17,351 nt of DNA from Spirochaetales bacterium (GTDB lineage Bacteria > Spirochaetota > Spirochaetia > DSM-27196 > SLAA01): the NCBI GenBank assembly GCA_007126415.1, contig SLBH01000312.1:1-17351 (forward strand). Reading direction: 5' to 3'. A program made the position numbers and the translations under genes. Shown in pieces: positions 6,213 through 12,335 of the stretch (within the stretch, counting starts at the first letter, position 1; every line of letters begins with the position of its first letter). Below the pieces are notes generated by a model. That model saw nothing but the letters and a program-made list of their open reading frames with translations, was not told the origin of the DNA and searched no databases.

Positions 6213-7648
6213 ACCGCCCGGACCGGGAGGCGCCGCGTGAGCACGCTGGGCGGAGACGCGCGCGGCCCGCGCCGGCCGGGGGGCTATGCGCCGGATTCGG
6301 CGCCGCGCCGTTCGGCGACTGGTCCGGCTACCTGCTGCCCGGCCACGCCGCTCGCAACCGCCCGGCCGACGGGGTGCTCAACACTCTATGGGTGCGCGCG
6401 GCCGCCTTTCGCGGGCACGATCGCGCTGTGGTCCTAATCCTCGCCGAGGTGCTCGCGATAGACCGCGAGCTCGAGTGCGAGATCGTGGCGGCGGTAACCC
6501 GGGTGCTGGAGGCGGCGGGCGCCCCCATTCCACATTCAACCTCGGCGTCCGGTGAGAGCTCGCCGCGCGCCGCCCCGCCGCCCGGCGACCCGCTGCTCGC
6601 ACCCCCCACGTCGGGACTCGATGTGCTCGTCTGCGCTACGCACACCCACACCGGACCGCCGGTGTTCTCGCTCGGGGAAGCCGAGGCGGTAGGCCCCGCG
6701 CGTGCTGAGCTCACAGACCTCGCAGCGCGCGCCGCCGAGCGTGCGCTGCAGAATGCGCGCCCGGTAACGCGGATCGGGTTCAGGATCGCCCACAACTCTT
6801 ACGCAGTTAATCGCCGACTCCAAACCGAGCACGGCGTGCAGATGGCGCCGAACCCCGGCGGCCCGGTGGACCCCTCAGTAGCACTGGTATCGTTCTATGG
6901 AAAGCCCGATCACAACGGCGCTCCGGCAGATGCTGCGCGGGCCGAGGATCGTCCCATAGGACGAATCGCGGTGCTCCCGATGCACCCGACGGTGCTCTCA
7001 CCCCAAATCGCACAGCTGTCTGGAGATGTGGCAGGAGTGTTCGGCGCCGCGCTCGAAGAGGCGGGAGACGTGCCGTGCCTCGTGCTGCAGGGTGCTTCGG
7101 GGAATGTTCGACCGAACCTTGTGGATGCAGAGGGCGCGTTCCGTGGTGGCGAGGTGCGTGAACTCATCGCGATGGGTCGTGACTTGGCGAACCGGTTGAT
7201 CGAGGCTGAGGAGCGTGGAGTAACGCGCGGCGGTGATATCTGCTTCACCTTCGCGTCTTCGGAAGTGGAGCTGTCGCTTGCGCCGGTCGAAGACAAGCAC
7301 TCGCCGCCGCCGCCACCGGCGGCGGAGTCACTGCTCGGGCGCAGGGTGTCGATGCTGGCGTTTGACGAGGCGCTCGCGCTGGTGTTGCTGCCCGGTGAGC
7401 CGTTCGTTGAGCTCGCCTGGGCGATTAGAAACAGCGTGCGGGACACCACGGACTGCGAGGTGCTGGTTGCCGGGCACGCGGGTGCTACGGTGGGCTACGT
7501 TGCGACGGCCGAAGCGGCCGACCTCGGCGGCTATGAGCCGGCCGAGGCGTACCGGTACTACGGTTTTTCGCGGCCCCTCGCTCGTGAATGCGGCGAGGAG
7601 CTCGTGACCGCGGCAGCCCGGCTGCTGCGGGACACGGTCGTGTCGTAA
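6209..7648 (+). CDS. Neutral/alkaline ceramidase-like hydrolase
   Basis: The 479-aa product follows the pattern of the neutral-ceramidase N-terminal family (PF04734): C-A-T-H-T-H-T-G-P (142-150, H145 and H147 as likely zinc ligands), A-V-N-R-R (199-203), P-M-H-P-T (257-261), S-G-D (271-273) and Q-G-A-S-G-N-V-R-P (294-302). It has no signal peptide, unlike secreted ceramidases, so it is probably cytoplasmic, and its substrate is likely an amide or ester from the pathway rather than ceramide. The GTG start overlaps the SIS stop (GTGA), suggesting coupling. However, the first 24 residues are Arg/Pro-rich and unlike the family, and a better ribosome site (GGGAGG, then GTG at 6237) opens another frame, so the start is doubtful. 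A Pro-rich insert (residues 118-135) and a P-P-P-P-P run near 370 look like linkers. Confidence 0.65.
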   Translation: MNRPDREAPREHAGRRRARPAPAGGLCAGFGAAPFGDWSGYLLPGHAARNRPADGVLNTLWVRAAAFRGHDRAVVLILAEVLAIDRELECEIVAAVTRVLEAAGAPIPHSTSASGESSPRAAPPPGDPLLAPPTSGLDVLVCATHTHTGPPVFSLGEAEAVGPARAELTDLAARAAERALQNARPVTRIGFRIAHNSYAVNRRLQTEHGVQMAPNPGGPVDPSVALVSFYGKPDHNGAPADAARAEDRPIGRIAVLPMHPTVLSPQIAQLSGDVAGVFGAALEEAGDVPCLVLQGASGNVRPNLVDAEGAFRGGEVRELIAMGRDLANRLIEAEERGVTRGGDICFTFASSEVELSLAPVEDKHSPPPPPAAESLLGRRVSMLAFDEALALVLLPGEPFVELAWAIRNSVRDTTDCEVLVAGHAGATVGYVATAEAADLGGYEPAEAYRYYGFSRPLARECGEELVTAAARLLRDTVVS

Positions 7649-7654
7649 CAAGAG

Positions 7655-7698
7655 CCGCGGGGCGTGGTACCGGCGCTGCAGCGTGGTGCGCCCCGCGG
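7655..7698. terminator. Large hairpin between convergent genes, probable bidirectional terminator
   Basis: CCGCGGGGCG (7655-7664) pairs perfectly with CGCCCCGCGG (7689-7698), and the loop contains a second perfect palindrome, CGCTGCAGCG (7674-7683). It fills the 55-base gap between the stops of the ceramidase-like gene (+) and nagB (-), so it can serve both. There is no T run on either side. Confidence 0.6.
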
Positions 7699-7703
7699 AG
7701 CGC

Positions 7704-8456
7704 TCAGCCGCCGGGGTTCTCCAAGAGCGAGGCCGAAGCTTTGTCGAGAAAGACATCGCAAGCCGCGTGTTTCTTGAGAATGGAAGCCGGCCAGTTCGGC
7801 GTAATCTCGGCGTCCGGCCCGAGGCAGTTTTTCACCGCCTCGGCCTTGCGCTCGTCCGGGACGGTGCAGATGATCTGTTCGGTCCTCATGATTTGCCGGA
7901 TCGACATGGTGTAAGCCTGAGGGGGCACTTCATCGATCGAGCCGAACCAGCCTTCGCCTACCTGCTGCTTCCTGCAGCGCTCGTCGAGATTTAGTACGAG
8001 GTAGGGCTCCTGCGTCTCGAAATCGGCCGGCGGGTCGTTGAACGCAAGGTGCCCGTTCTCGCCGATGCCGACGAACGCGAGATCCACCGGCTCGGCGGCG
8101 ATCAACTCCGACAGCCGGCGACGCTCGGCCTCTTGGTCCGGCGCGTCTCCGCGGACGAAATGCACCGTGCCCGGGTTTACCTTCGCGACGAGGCGCTCCT
8201 TGAGGTAGCCGACGAAGCTTGCCGGATGTGTGTCGGGGATCCCAACGTACTCGTCGAGATGGAACATCTCGGTGCGGCTCCAGTCGATGCCTTCGGTGGC
8301 GCAGAGGTGCTCGAGGAACTCAAACTGCGACGCACCGGTCGCCGCGATGAAGCGCAGCTTCTCCTTCCGTGCGAGGATGTCCTTCATCAGCGCAGCCGCA
8401 CGCTCGGCGGCCGCTCGTCCGTTCTCTTCTTTGGTGGGGTTAATCCGGATTTTCAT
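7704..8456 (-). CDS. NagB-family glucosamine-6-phosphate deaminase/isomerase-like protein
   Basis: The family converts glucosamine-6-phosphate to fructose-6-phosphate plus ammonia, or hydrolyses 6-phosphogluconolactone. The 250-aa product has F-H-L-D-E-Y-V-G (65-72, D68 matching the catalytic D72 of E. coli NagB) and G-I-G-E-N-G-H-L-A-F-N-D-P (130-142, H136 matching H143). Two E. coli catalytic-relay positions differ: D141 is N134 and E148 is D141 here, so the reaction may be altered. The length fits the family (about 240-265 aa). The start is set by AAGGAG (minus strand, 8466-8471) nine bases before the ATG at 8456; an in-frame GTG at 8480 would place that site inside the coding region. It is read from its own promoter (8507-8535). 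With the NagA-like enzyme at 13682 it would complete entry of GlcNAc-6-phosphate into glycolysis. Confidence 0.82.
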   Translation of the reverse strand: MKIRINPTKEENGRAAAERAAALMKDILARKEKLRFIAATGASQFEFLEHLCATEGIDWSRTEMFHLDEYVGIPDTHPASFVGYLKERLVAKVNPGTVHFVRGDAPDQEAERRRLSELIAAEPVDLAFVGIGENGHLAFNDPPADFETQEPYLVLNLDERCRKQQVGEGWFGSIDEVPPQAYTMSIRQIMRTEQIICTVPDERKAEAVKNCLGPDAEITPNWPASILKKHAACDVFLDKASASLLENPGG

Positions 8457-8506
8457 CGTTCTATGCTCCTTCGTTTGCACATCGATACCTAATAGCTGCC
8501 TATATG

Positions 8507-8535
8507 TTTATAACACGTGCGGTTAGTAATGTAAA
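8507..8535 (-). promoter_or_regulatory. Promoter of the nagB-like gene
   Basis: Read on the minus strand, TTTACA (8530-8535) and TATAAA (8507-8512) are spaced by 17 bases, close to the sigma-70 consensus. It lies between the cupin stop (8572) and the nagB start, so nagB can be transcribed independently of the cupin gene. Confidence 0.72.
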
Positions 8536-8540
8536 ACCGC
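8519..8540. promoter_or_regulatory. Inverted repeat over the nagB -35 region
   Basis: GCGGTT (8519-8524) and AACCGC (8535-8540) are perfect complements around a 10-base centre. The right arm abuts the -35 box, so it could be an operator. It could also be a weak hairpin at the end of the cupin transcript, 32 bases after the cupin stop. Confidence 0.5.
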
Positions 8541-8544
8541 TTAT
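8531..8544. promoter_or_regulatory. Candidate ROK operator, copy 1 (nagB promoter)
   Basis: GTAAAACCGCTTAT matches the site in the ROK gene promoter (GTAAAACCTATTAC, 16096-16109) at 11 of 14 positions, with the form GTAA-N6-TTA(C/T). It overlaps the nagB -35 box, where a repressor would block RNA polymerase. Assignment to the ROK protein is inference. Confidence 0.45.
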
Positions 8545-8571
8545 TTGGTCCCAAGCGCGGAGCCGACGCGT

Positions 8572-8907
8572 TCACGAGCACGGAGCATGGCTCCAGATGA
8601 TCTTCACCGGCTCGCTGGTGGGCTCGCGCCGAATCGCGTGCGGTGTTCCGGCCGGTGCAACGAACGCGCTACCCGGTCTAATGGCGAACTCCTGCTCGCC
8701 GATCTTGGCCCGGCCGCGTCCGGTTACAACATAGAACGTCTCCTGGAACTCGTGTACGCCCGGGGAAGCATAATCGGTCTCATCGTAGAGTGAGACTCCA
8801 ACTCGAACACCGTTCACCGCGCCGTGGCGTTCGTCGATCAACAGCCCGTACTGATGACCGGGGCTGCTTCCAAACTCAATTGCGTCTTCATGATTATGAT
8901 ACGTCAT
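8572..8907 (-). CDS. Small single-domain cupin protein
   Basis: The 111-aa protein has one cupin barrel. Motif 1 runs from P-G-V-H52-E-F-Q-E56 to T-G63, and motif 2 is G79-S-A-F-V-A-P-A-G-T-P-H90. Three of the four usual metal ligands (H52, E56, H90) are kept, while the first His of motif 1 is Gly50. It may therefore bind a metal, as in small sugar isomerases or epimerases, or act as a sensor; sequence alone does not decide. The start is set by GGAGG (minus strand, 8914-8918) six bases before the ATG at 8907; an upstream in-frame ATG gives 21 unlikely extra residues. It is transcribed away from SIS gene 2 from an overlapping divergent promoter, which suggests co-regulation with operon C. Confidence 0.78.
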   Translation of the reverse strand: MTYHNHEDAIEFGSSPGHQYGLLIDERHGAVNGVRVGVSLYDETDYASPGVHEFQETFYVVTGRGRAKIGEQEFAIRPGSAFVAPAGTPHAIRREPTSEPVKIIWSHAPCS

Positions 8908-8954
8908 CGCCTGCCTCCAGTAATCGCCATTAAGAACATTGTGCGAAAAAACTT

Positions 8955-8983
8955 TTGACATTAATAACATACAGTGTTACGAT
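8955..8983 (+). promoter_or_regulatory. Promoter of operon C (SIS gene 2 onward)
   Basis: A perfect TTGACA (8955-8960) is followed after 17 bases by TACGAT (8978-8983), which matches four of six -10 positions. It sits in an AT-rich island and its transcript would begin near 8990, just before the ribosome site at 8998-9004. Confidence 0.75.
8965..8979. promoter_or_regulatory. Palindromic operator candidate between divergent promoters
   Basis: TAACA (8965-8969) and TGTTA (8975-8979) flank a 5-base centre. The element overlaps the -10 boxes of both the rightward and the leftward promoter, so one bound protein could control both transcripts. Confidence 0.5.
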
Positions 8984-8994
8984 CCCAATATCAA
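8966..8994 (-). promoter_or_regulatory. Divergent promoter of the cupin gene
   Basis: On the minus strand TTGATA (8989-8994) and TATGTT (8966-8971) are spaced by 17 bases. It overlaps the rightward promoter back to back, so the two promoters should compete. Confidence 0.5.
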
Positions 8995-9013
8995 TATAGG
9001 AGGTGGCGCCAAG

Positions 9014-9766
9014 ATGGACAACTTGAAAAACTACGCGGAAATCTCTACCGGCGTTATTAATCGCATCCTCGAGGAAGAGGCGCAGCAGATAGACCAAGCT
9101 GCTGAGGCAATTGCCCCACGCATCGCGGAAGATCGGCTGCTGTATGTTTTTGGGCCGGGAGGGCACTCTACGATGGCCGGCGAGGAACTGTTCTATCGCG
9201 CGGGCGGGCTCGCAGCGGTAAGCCCGATTCTTGACGCCGGTGTATCACTGCAGTCCGGAGCCTGGAAAACTACGTTCATTGAACGTGTTGAGGGCAATTC
9301 CCGCGGACTGATCACGTATTACGGCATTGGTGAGGGCGACGTCATCATCATCAACAACGCGGCCGGCGTGAACTCAATGACGATTGAGGCTGCAGAGGTA
9401 TGCCGTTCGCGGGGCGTTTTCGTCATCGGCGTGTGCGCCAAGGAGTTCGCCGACAACATCCCGCACGGGCACCCGGCACGCCACAACTCCAACAAGAACC
9501 TGTACGAACTGGCCGACGTGGCGATCGACATCAAGGCTCCTCTCGGTGACGCGGTGATCGAGATCGAAGGCGTAGATCAGAAGATCGCTCCGGTGTCGAC
9601 AATGGCGATCTCGTTCACGCTGCACTCGATCGTGATCAGAACCATAGAGAAGCTCGTGAAGCTCGGCGCTACCGTCCCGGTTTGGCGGAGTGCCAACATT
9701 CCAGGAGGTGATGAGGCGAACAAGAAGTATCTCGATAAGTACATGGGTAGAGTGCGGCACCTGTAA
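9014..9766 (+). CDS. SIS-domain sugar-phosphate-binding protein 2 (COG4821/UPF0309-like)
   Basis: This 250-aa paralogue of the protein at 5448-6212 keeps the same layout: helical N-terminus, G-P-G-G-H-S-T (47-53), G-E-E-L-F-Y-R-A-G-G-L, a second core strand ending N-N-A-A-G-V-N-S-M-T, H-P-A-R-H, and a C-terminal V-P-V-W-R-S-A-N-I-P-G-G-D-E. The conserved loops suggest both bind a phosphosugar. The two copies differ in the segment between the SIS loops, where substrate choice would lie. The start is set by TAGGAGGTGG (8997-9006) before the ATG; an in-frame upstream ATG at 8939 lies upstream of the promoter and is not used. It is the first gene of operon C, so its substrate is probably linked to the symporter, LarA-like and NagA-like genes downstream. 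The reaction is not known. Confidence 0.82.
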   Translation: MDNLKNYAEISTGVINRILEEEAQQIDQAAEAIAPRIAEDRLLYVFGPGGHSTMAGEELFYRAGGLAAVSPILDAGVSLQSGAWKTTFIERVEGNSRGLITYYGIGEGDVIIINNAAGVNSMTIEAAEVCRSRGVFVIGVCAKEFADNIPHGHPARHNSNKNLYELADVAIDIKAPLGDAVIEIEGVDQKIAPVSTMAISFTLHSIVIRTIEKLVKLGATVPVWRSANIPGGDEANKKYLDKYMGRVRHL

Positions 9767-9812
9767 GGTGGTGCAGACGCACGAGAGACAAGCGTGAGGG
9801 CGCCGCGCGCAC

Positions 9813-9836
9813 ACCGCGTGAAGCATACCGCGTGAA
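9813..9836 (+). repeat. Direct repeat of ACCGCGTGAA in the intergenic gap
   Basis: Two perfect 10-bp copies (9813-9822 and 9827-9836) have a 14-base period. They lie in the 129-base gap between SIS gene 2 and the small membrane protein. Nothing else is evident in that gap besides the ribosome site at 9881-9888. Confidence 0.6.
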
Positions 9837-9895
9837 CCTTGCAGCGGTGGCGGAGTCGGCGCAGAAATTCGGGTAACACGAAAGGGGGCACAAGC

Positions 9896-10159
9896 ATGGC
9901 ATATAACCCTTGGAAGGGTGATGAGTTCAACGAGAAGCGCAAGCGTGTTCTCAGTTCCCTGCTGCAGCCGAAGCAGGCGATAGCGGGGGTTGTTCTCATC
10001 CTGGTGGTTCTGTTCGGTGGGTTCTTGGTTATTCCGCACACCTTCTTCCACGGCGGAATGGACTGGTTCTTCCTGATCCTGTACGCAGTCCTGTTGACCG
10101 GAGGATCGTTGTTCCTCGGTCATAAGATTGAACTGTTCGATGAGAAGGAGGATGCGTAA
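9896..10159 (+). CDS. Small two-helix membrane protein, probable symporter partner
   Basis: The 87-aa protein has a charged amphipathic N-terminus (residues 1-26), one membrane segment at about 28-47 (A-I-A-G-V-V-L-I-L-V-V-L-F), a short loop with H-T-F-F-H-G-G, a second segment at about 56-75, and an acidic tail (F-D-E-K-E-D-A). AAAGGGGG eight bases before the ATG sets the start and rules out an upstream in-frame start at 9839. It ends two bases before the symporter start, and the symporter's ribosome site (AAGGAGG, 10145-10151) lies within it, so the pair is tightly coupled. Small two-helix proteins encoded just upstream of SSS transporters are known (for example the DUF4212 and DUF3311/YhdT groups), but I cannot place this one in any of them. 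Confidence 0.75.
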   Translation: MAYNPWKGDEFNEKRKRVLSSLLQPKQAIAGVVLILVVLFGGFLVIPHTFFHGGMDWFFLILYAVLLTGGSLFLGHKIELFDEKEDA

Positions 10160-10161
10160 CG

Positions 10162-11601
10162 ATGAACGATAACGGAGTTTTTGAACTAGGTTTGGCCGGC
10201 GAAGCCATCATCTTCGGTTATCTCGCGATAATTTTCGCCATCGGGATCTTTATGGCGAGATACATCAAAGATTTCCGAGATTATCTGATGGGCGGCGGCA
10301 AGCTCGGAATCGTCCTCCTCGCCGGGACCGTTCTCGCCACTCAATGGGGGGGCGTAACCTTCCTGGGGATTTCCGGGATGGCCTATGGGCATCTGTACGA
10401 AGGAGTCTGGTATGCCTGGGGTGCGGTCACGCGGTTCTTGGTTTGGGCTTTCCTGATCGCGGTGGTAATCCGCAGGGTGCGCCCGTACACGGTGTCCGAA
10501 TGGTTCGCCGCTCGGTTCGACGTCAAGAACGGGCTGCTGATCTCGCTCATGAACCTTGTTGTTGGGTTAGGTCTGTTGGGTTCTCAGTTTGTGGCGATCG
10601 GCACGATTGCGCATACCTTCCTGGGCTGGGACCTGGAGACCGCGATTGTGCTCGGCGCAATACTGGTCACGGTCTACACCGTTGCGTCCGGGATCATGGG
10701 TGTCGCGATGACCGACATCGTGCAGATCGTGGTGTCGTTGGCGGGTGCGTTCATCATGATCACCGCAGCCAATATGGAGTTCGGCAGCTTCGCTGAGGTT
10801 CGCAATCAGCTTCCGGTTGAGTACTTCGATCACCTCAATCCGTTGGGGCTCGGCTTCATGCTTACGATTTTCTTCTTGTGGCTCGCAGATCTTCCGTTGC
10901 AGTACGCGAATCAACGCATGATCTCGGCGCGCACTACCAAGATTGCGTTCTACGCTCCGGTGTTTGGGGCGCTGAGTTACCTGCTCGTTACCTACATTAC
11001 GCCTGCGCTCGGCGCGTACGCACGATTGGCACTGCCGAACCTTGAGGTCGCGGATGCCGCGTTCCCGCAGTTAACGGCGTACCTCCTGCCGGGTCCGTTG
11101 GCGGGATTGGTGGCGGCCGCGTTGCTCGCAGTGATTATGTCGTCGGGTGACAGCTACCTCCTTGGACCGGCAACACTCGTGATAAACGACTTCTACCGAT
11201 CGTTCAAGCCGAACGCGAGCTGGCAACAGGTTCTGAAGTATGCTCGCGTGGCGACGGTCGCATACTTGCTGCTGGGCCTGTGGGCTGCGTTGGCGTTTCA
11301 GGTCATCATCGGACTGATTCTCACGTTTTTGGTGTTCGGCTGGGCTATCCTGCCGGCCTATATTGGGTCGATGTTCTGGCGCAAGATAACACCGAGCGCT
11401 TCCTTTTACAGCATTCTGGCCGGTGGTATCATAAACGGTGTTCTCGTAACCTTTCCGCCGGCAATGTTCGACGGTTACCCGGCATACTACACCGGTTGGA
11501 TCGGGTTCGCCGTAGCGATCATCATACTGGTCGGCGGTACGCTGCTTGCGCCGAAGAAAGGCGATGAGTTGCTTTCGGAAGCGATCAGGGAGATGCCCTA
11601 A
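10162..11601 (+). CDS. Sodium:solute symporter (SSS/SLC5 family)
   Basis: This 479-aa inner-membrane protein has about thirteen hydrophobic segments, the usual SSS number. Diagnostic features are a first helix pair with Y-L-M-G-G-G-K (41-47), the W-G-G-V-T-F-L-G-I-S-G-M-A-Y region (62-75), and S-S-G-D-S-Y-L-L-G-P (327-336) followed by V-I-N-D-F-Y-R. The last region matches the TM8 segment whose Ser residues form the sodium site in vSGLT. SSS members carry sugars, sialic acid, monocarboxylates, proline or pantothenate, so the substrate is open. The gene pairs with the small membrane protein before it. A strong terminator follows 34 bases after its stop, so it is probably expressed more than the genes beyond. 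Confidence 0.92.
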   Translation: MNDNGVFELGLAGEAIIFGYLAIIFAIGIFMARYIKDFRDYLMGGGKLGIVLLAGTVLATQWGGVTFLGISGMAYGHLYEGVWYAWGAVTRFLVWAFLIAVVIRRVRPYTVSEWFAARFDVKNGLLISLMNLVVGLGLLGSQFVAIGTIAHTFLGWDLETAIVLGAILVTVYTVASGIMGVAMTDIVQIVVSLAGAFIMITAANMEFGSFAEVRNQLPVEYFDHLNPLGLGFMLTIFFLWLADLPLQYANQRMISARTTKIAFYAPVFGALSYLLVTYITPALGAYARLALPNLEVADAAFPQLTAYLLPGPLAGLVAAALLAVIMSSGDSYLLGPATLVINDFYRSFKPNASWQQVLKYARVATVAYLLLGLWAALAFQVIIGLILTFLVFGWAILPAYIGSMFWRKITPSASFYSILAGGIINGVLVTFPPAMFDGYPAYYTGWIGFAVAIIILVGGTLLAPKKGDELLSEAIREMP

Positions 11602-11635
11602 TGAACTTGGGGGGTTGACCTCGGTCCTATCAGTG

Positions 11636-11662
11636 ACGGCCCACGTTTAGAGCGTGGGCCGT
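11636..11662 (+). terminator. Strong intrinsic terminator after the symporter gene
   Basis: ACGGCCCACG (11636-11645) pairs perfectly with CGTGGGCCGT (11653-11662) around a 7-base loop, followed by TTCATCGTT. It lies inside the co-directional gene run, 32 bases before the next start. Read-through would be needed for downstream expression unless an unseen promoter exists. Confidence 0.75.
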
Positions 11663-11693
11663 TCATCGTTCAATCGTACAGGGAGCACCCAAC

Positions 11694-12263
11694 ATGACGA
11701 GCGCAGCTGTTGAACACAGCTCCGAAGCCGGCGTGCCGGACTCGGAGTTCCAGATAATTGAGATGCGCGTGCATCGAGAGGAAGCCGGTAGGCGGGTTCT
11801 GCGCCGGCTCGGTTTTGCCGATCGAGTCTTTGCGGGAATCGGTGGTAATGCCGAACTTCGCGAGGTGAGTCTCTATTACAAGCCGTACTACTTCACGTTA
11901 TGTCTGCAGAGCAAGCGCTTCGGTATCAAGCGGTTTGAAGAGGCCGAGATCTATGTATCGGTAGACGGCCTCAGTGGTGTGGCAAGCGTCTATCGAGAGC
12001 AGCCCGACTGGGTTGGTGCGACGCGCGCTGAGCTGCCGGCGGATGCCACTGCGTTGGCGCCAACCGTGACTCCGGCGGACGCAGTTCAGAAGACCGACCG
12101 CCGGCGCGCACATCTGCAGGTAAGACATAAATGCTCGGTTTCCACCTTGTGGGAAGAGCCGCTGCTGGTGCACAAGCCGATTTGGCTCGTGACGGTTGCC
12201 GGCAAGCGGCGCGACAAGCGCTACGCGGTGGACGCGTATACAGGTTACGTATTGCAGGAATGA
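11694..12263 (+). CDS. Hypothetical protein, PepSY-like C-terminal segment
   Basis: I do not recognise this 189-aa protein. It has no signal peptide, no membrane segment and no Cys cluster. Two conserved-looking segments stand out: V-S-L-Y-Y-K-P-Y-Y-F-T-L-C-L (residues 59-72), followed by I-Y-V-S-V-D-G-L-S-G, and near the end H-K-P-I-W-L-V-T-V-A-G followed by Y-A-V-D-A-Y-T-G-Y-V-L. The alternation of beta strands ending in a D-A-x-T-G turn resembles PepSY-type units (compare 'V-D-A-x-T-G-x-V'), arranged twice. A GGGAG site eight bases upstream supports the ATG. It lies between the symporter terminator and the LarA-like gene, 72 bases before the latter. A role as an accessory to the transporter or enzyme is a guess. 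Confidence 0.6.
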   Translation: MTSAAVEHSSEAGVPDSEFQIIEMRVHREEAGRRVLRRLGFADRVFAGIGGNAELREVSLYYKPYYFTLCLQSKRFGIKRFEEAEIYVSVDGLSGVASVYREQPDWVGATRAELPADATALAPTVTPADAVQKTDRRRAHLQVRHKCSVSTLWEEPLLVHKPIWLVTVAGKRRDKRYAVDAYTGYVLQE

Positions 12264-12335
12264 GGCTGGGCAGTGATGCGCGTACTTTTCGCGGGCGAGG
12301 GTGGCGTGGCTGCCTGAAAAACTAGGAGAATTGCG

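Noticed and set aside
6237..6437. Separate 66-aa gene beginning at the GTG with the good ribosome site
   Set aside because: The frame has no recognisable protein and lies wholly inside the ceramidase-like gene. It is more useful as evidence on that gene's start, and is treated so in the findings.
7300..7330. CCG/GGC-rich inverted repeat within the ceramidase-like gene
   Set aside because: It is explained by a coding run of Pro and Ala codons (P-P-P-P-P-A-A), so no regulatory role is claimed.
9841..9895. Plus-strand N-terminal extension of the small membrane protein from 9839
   Set aside because: The ribosome site AAAGGGGG lies inside this extension, immediately before the ATG at 9896, so the shorter protein is preferred.
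9374..10123. Minus-strand open frame (249 codons) across the SIS 2/small membrane protein gap
   Set aside because: It is antisense to two supported genes, has no ribosome site and gives a repetitive His/Arg/Cys-rich translation.
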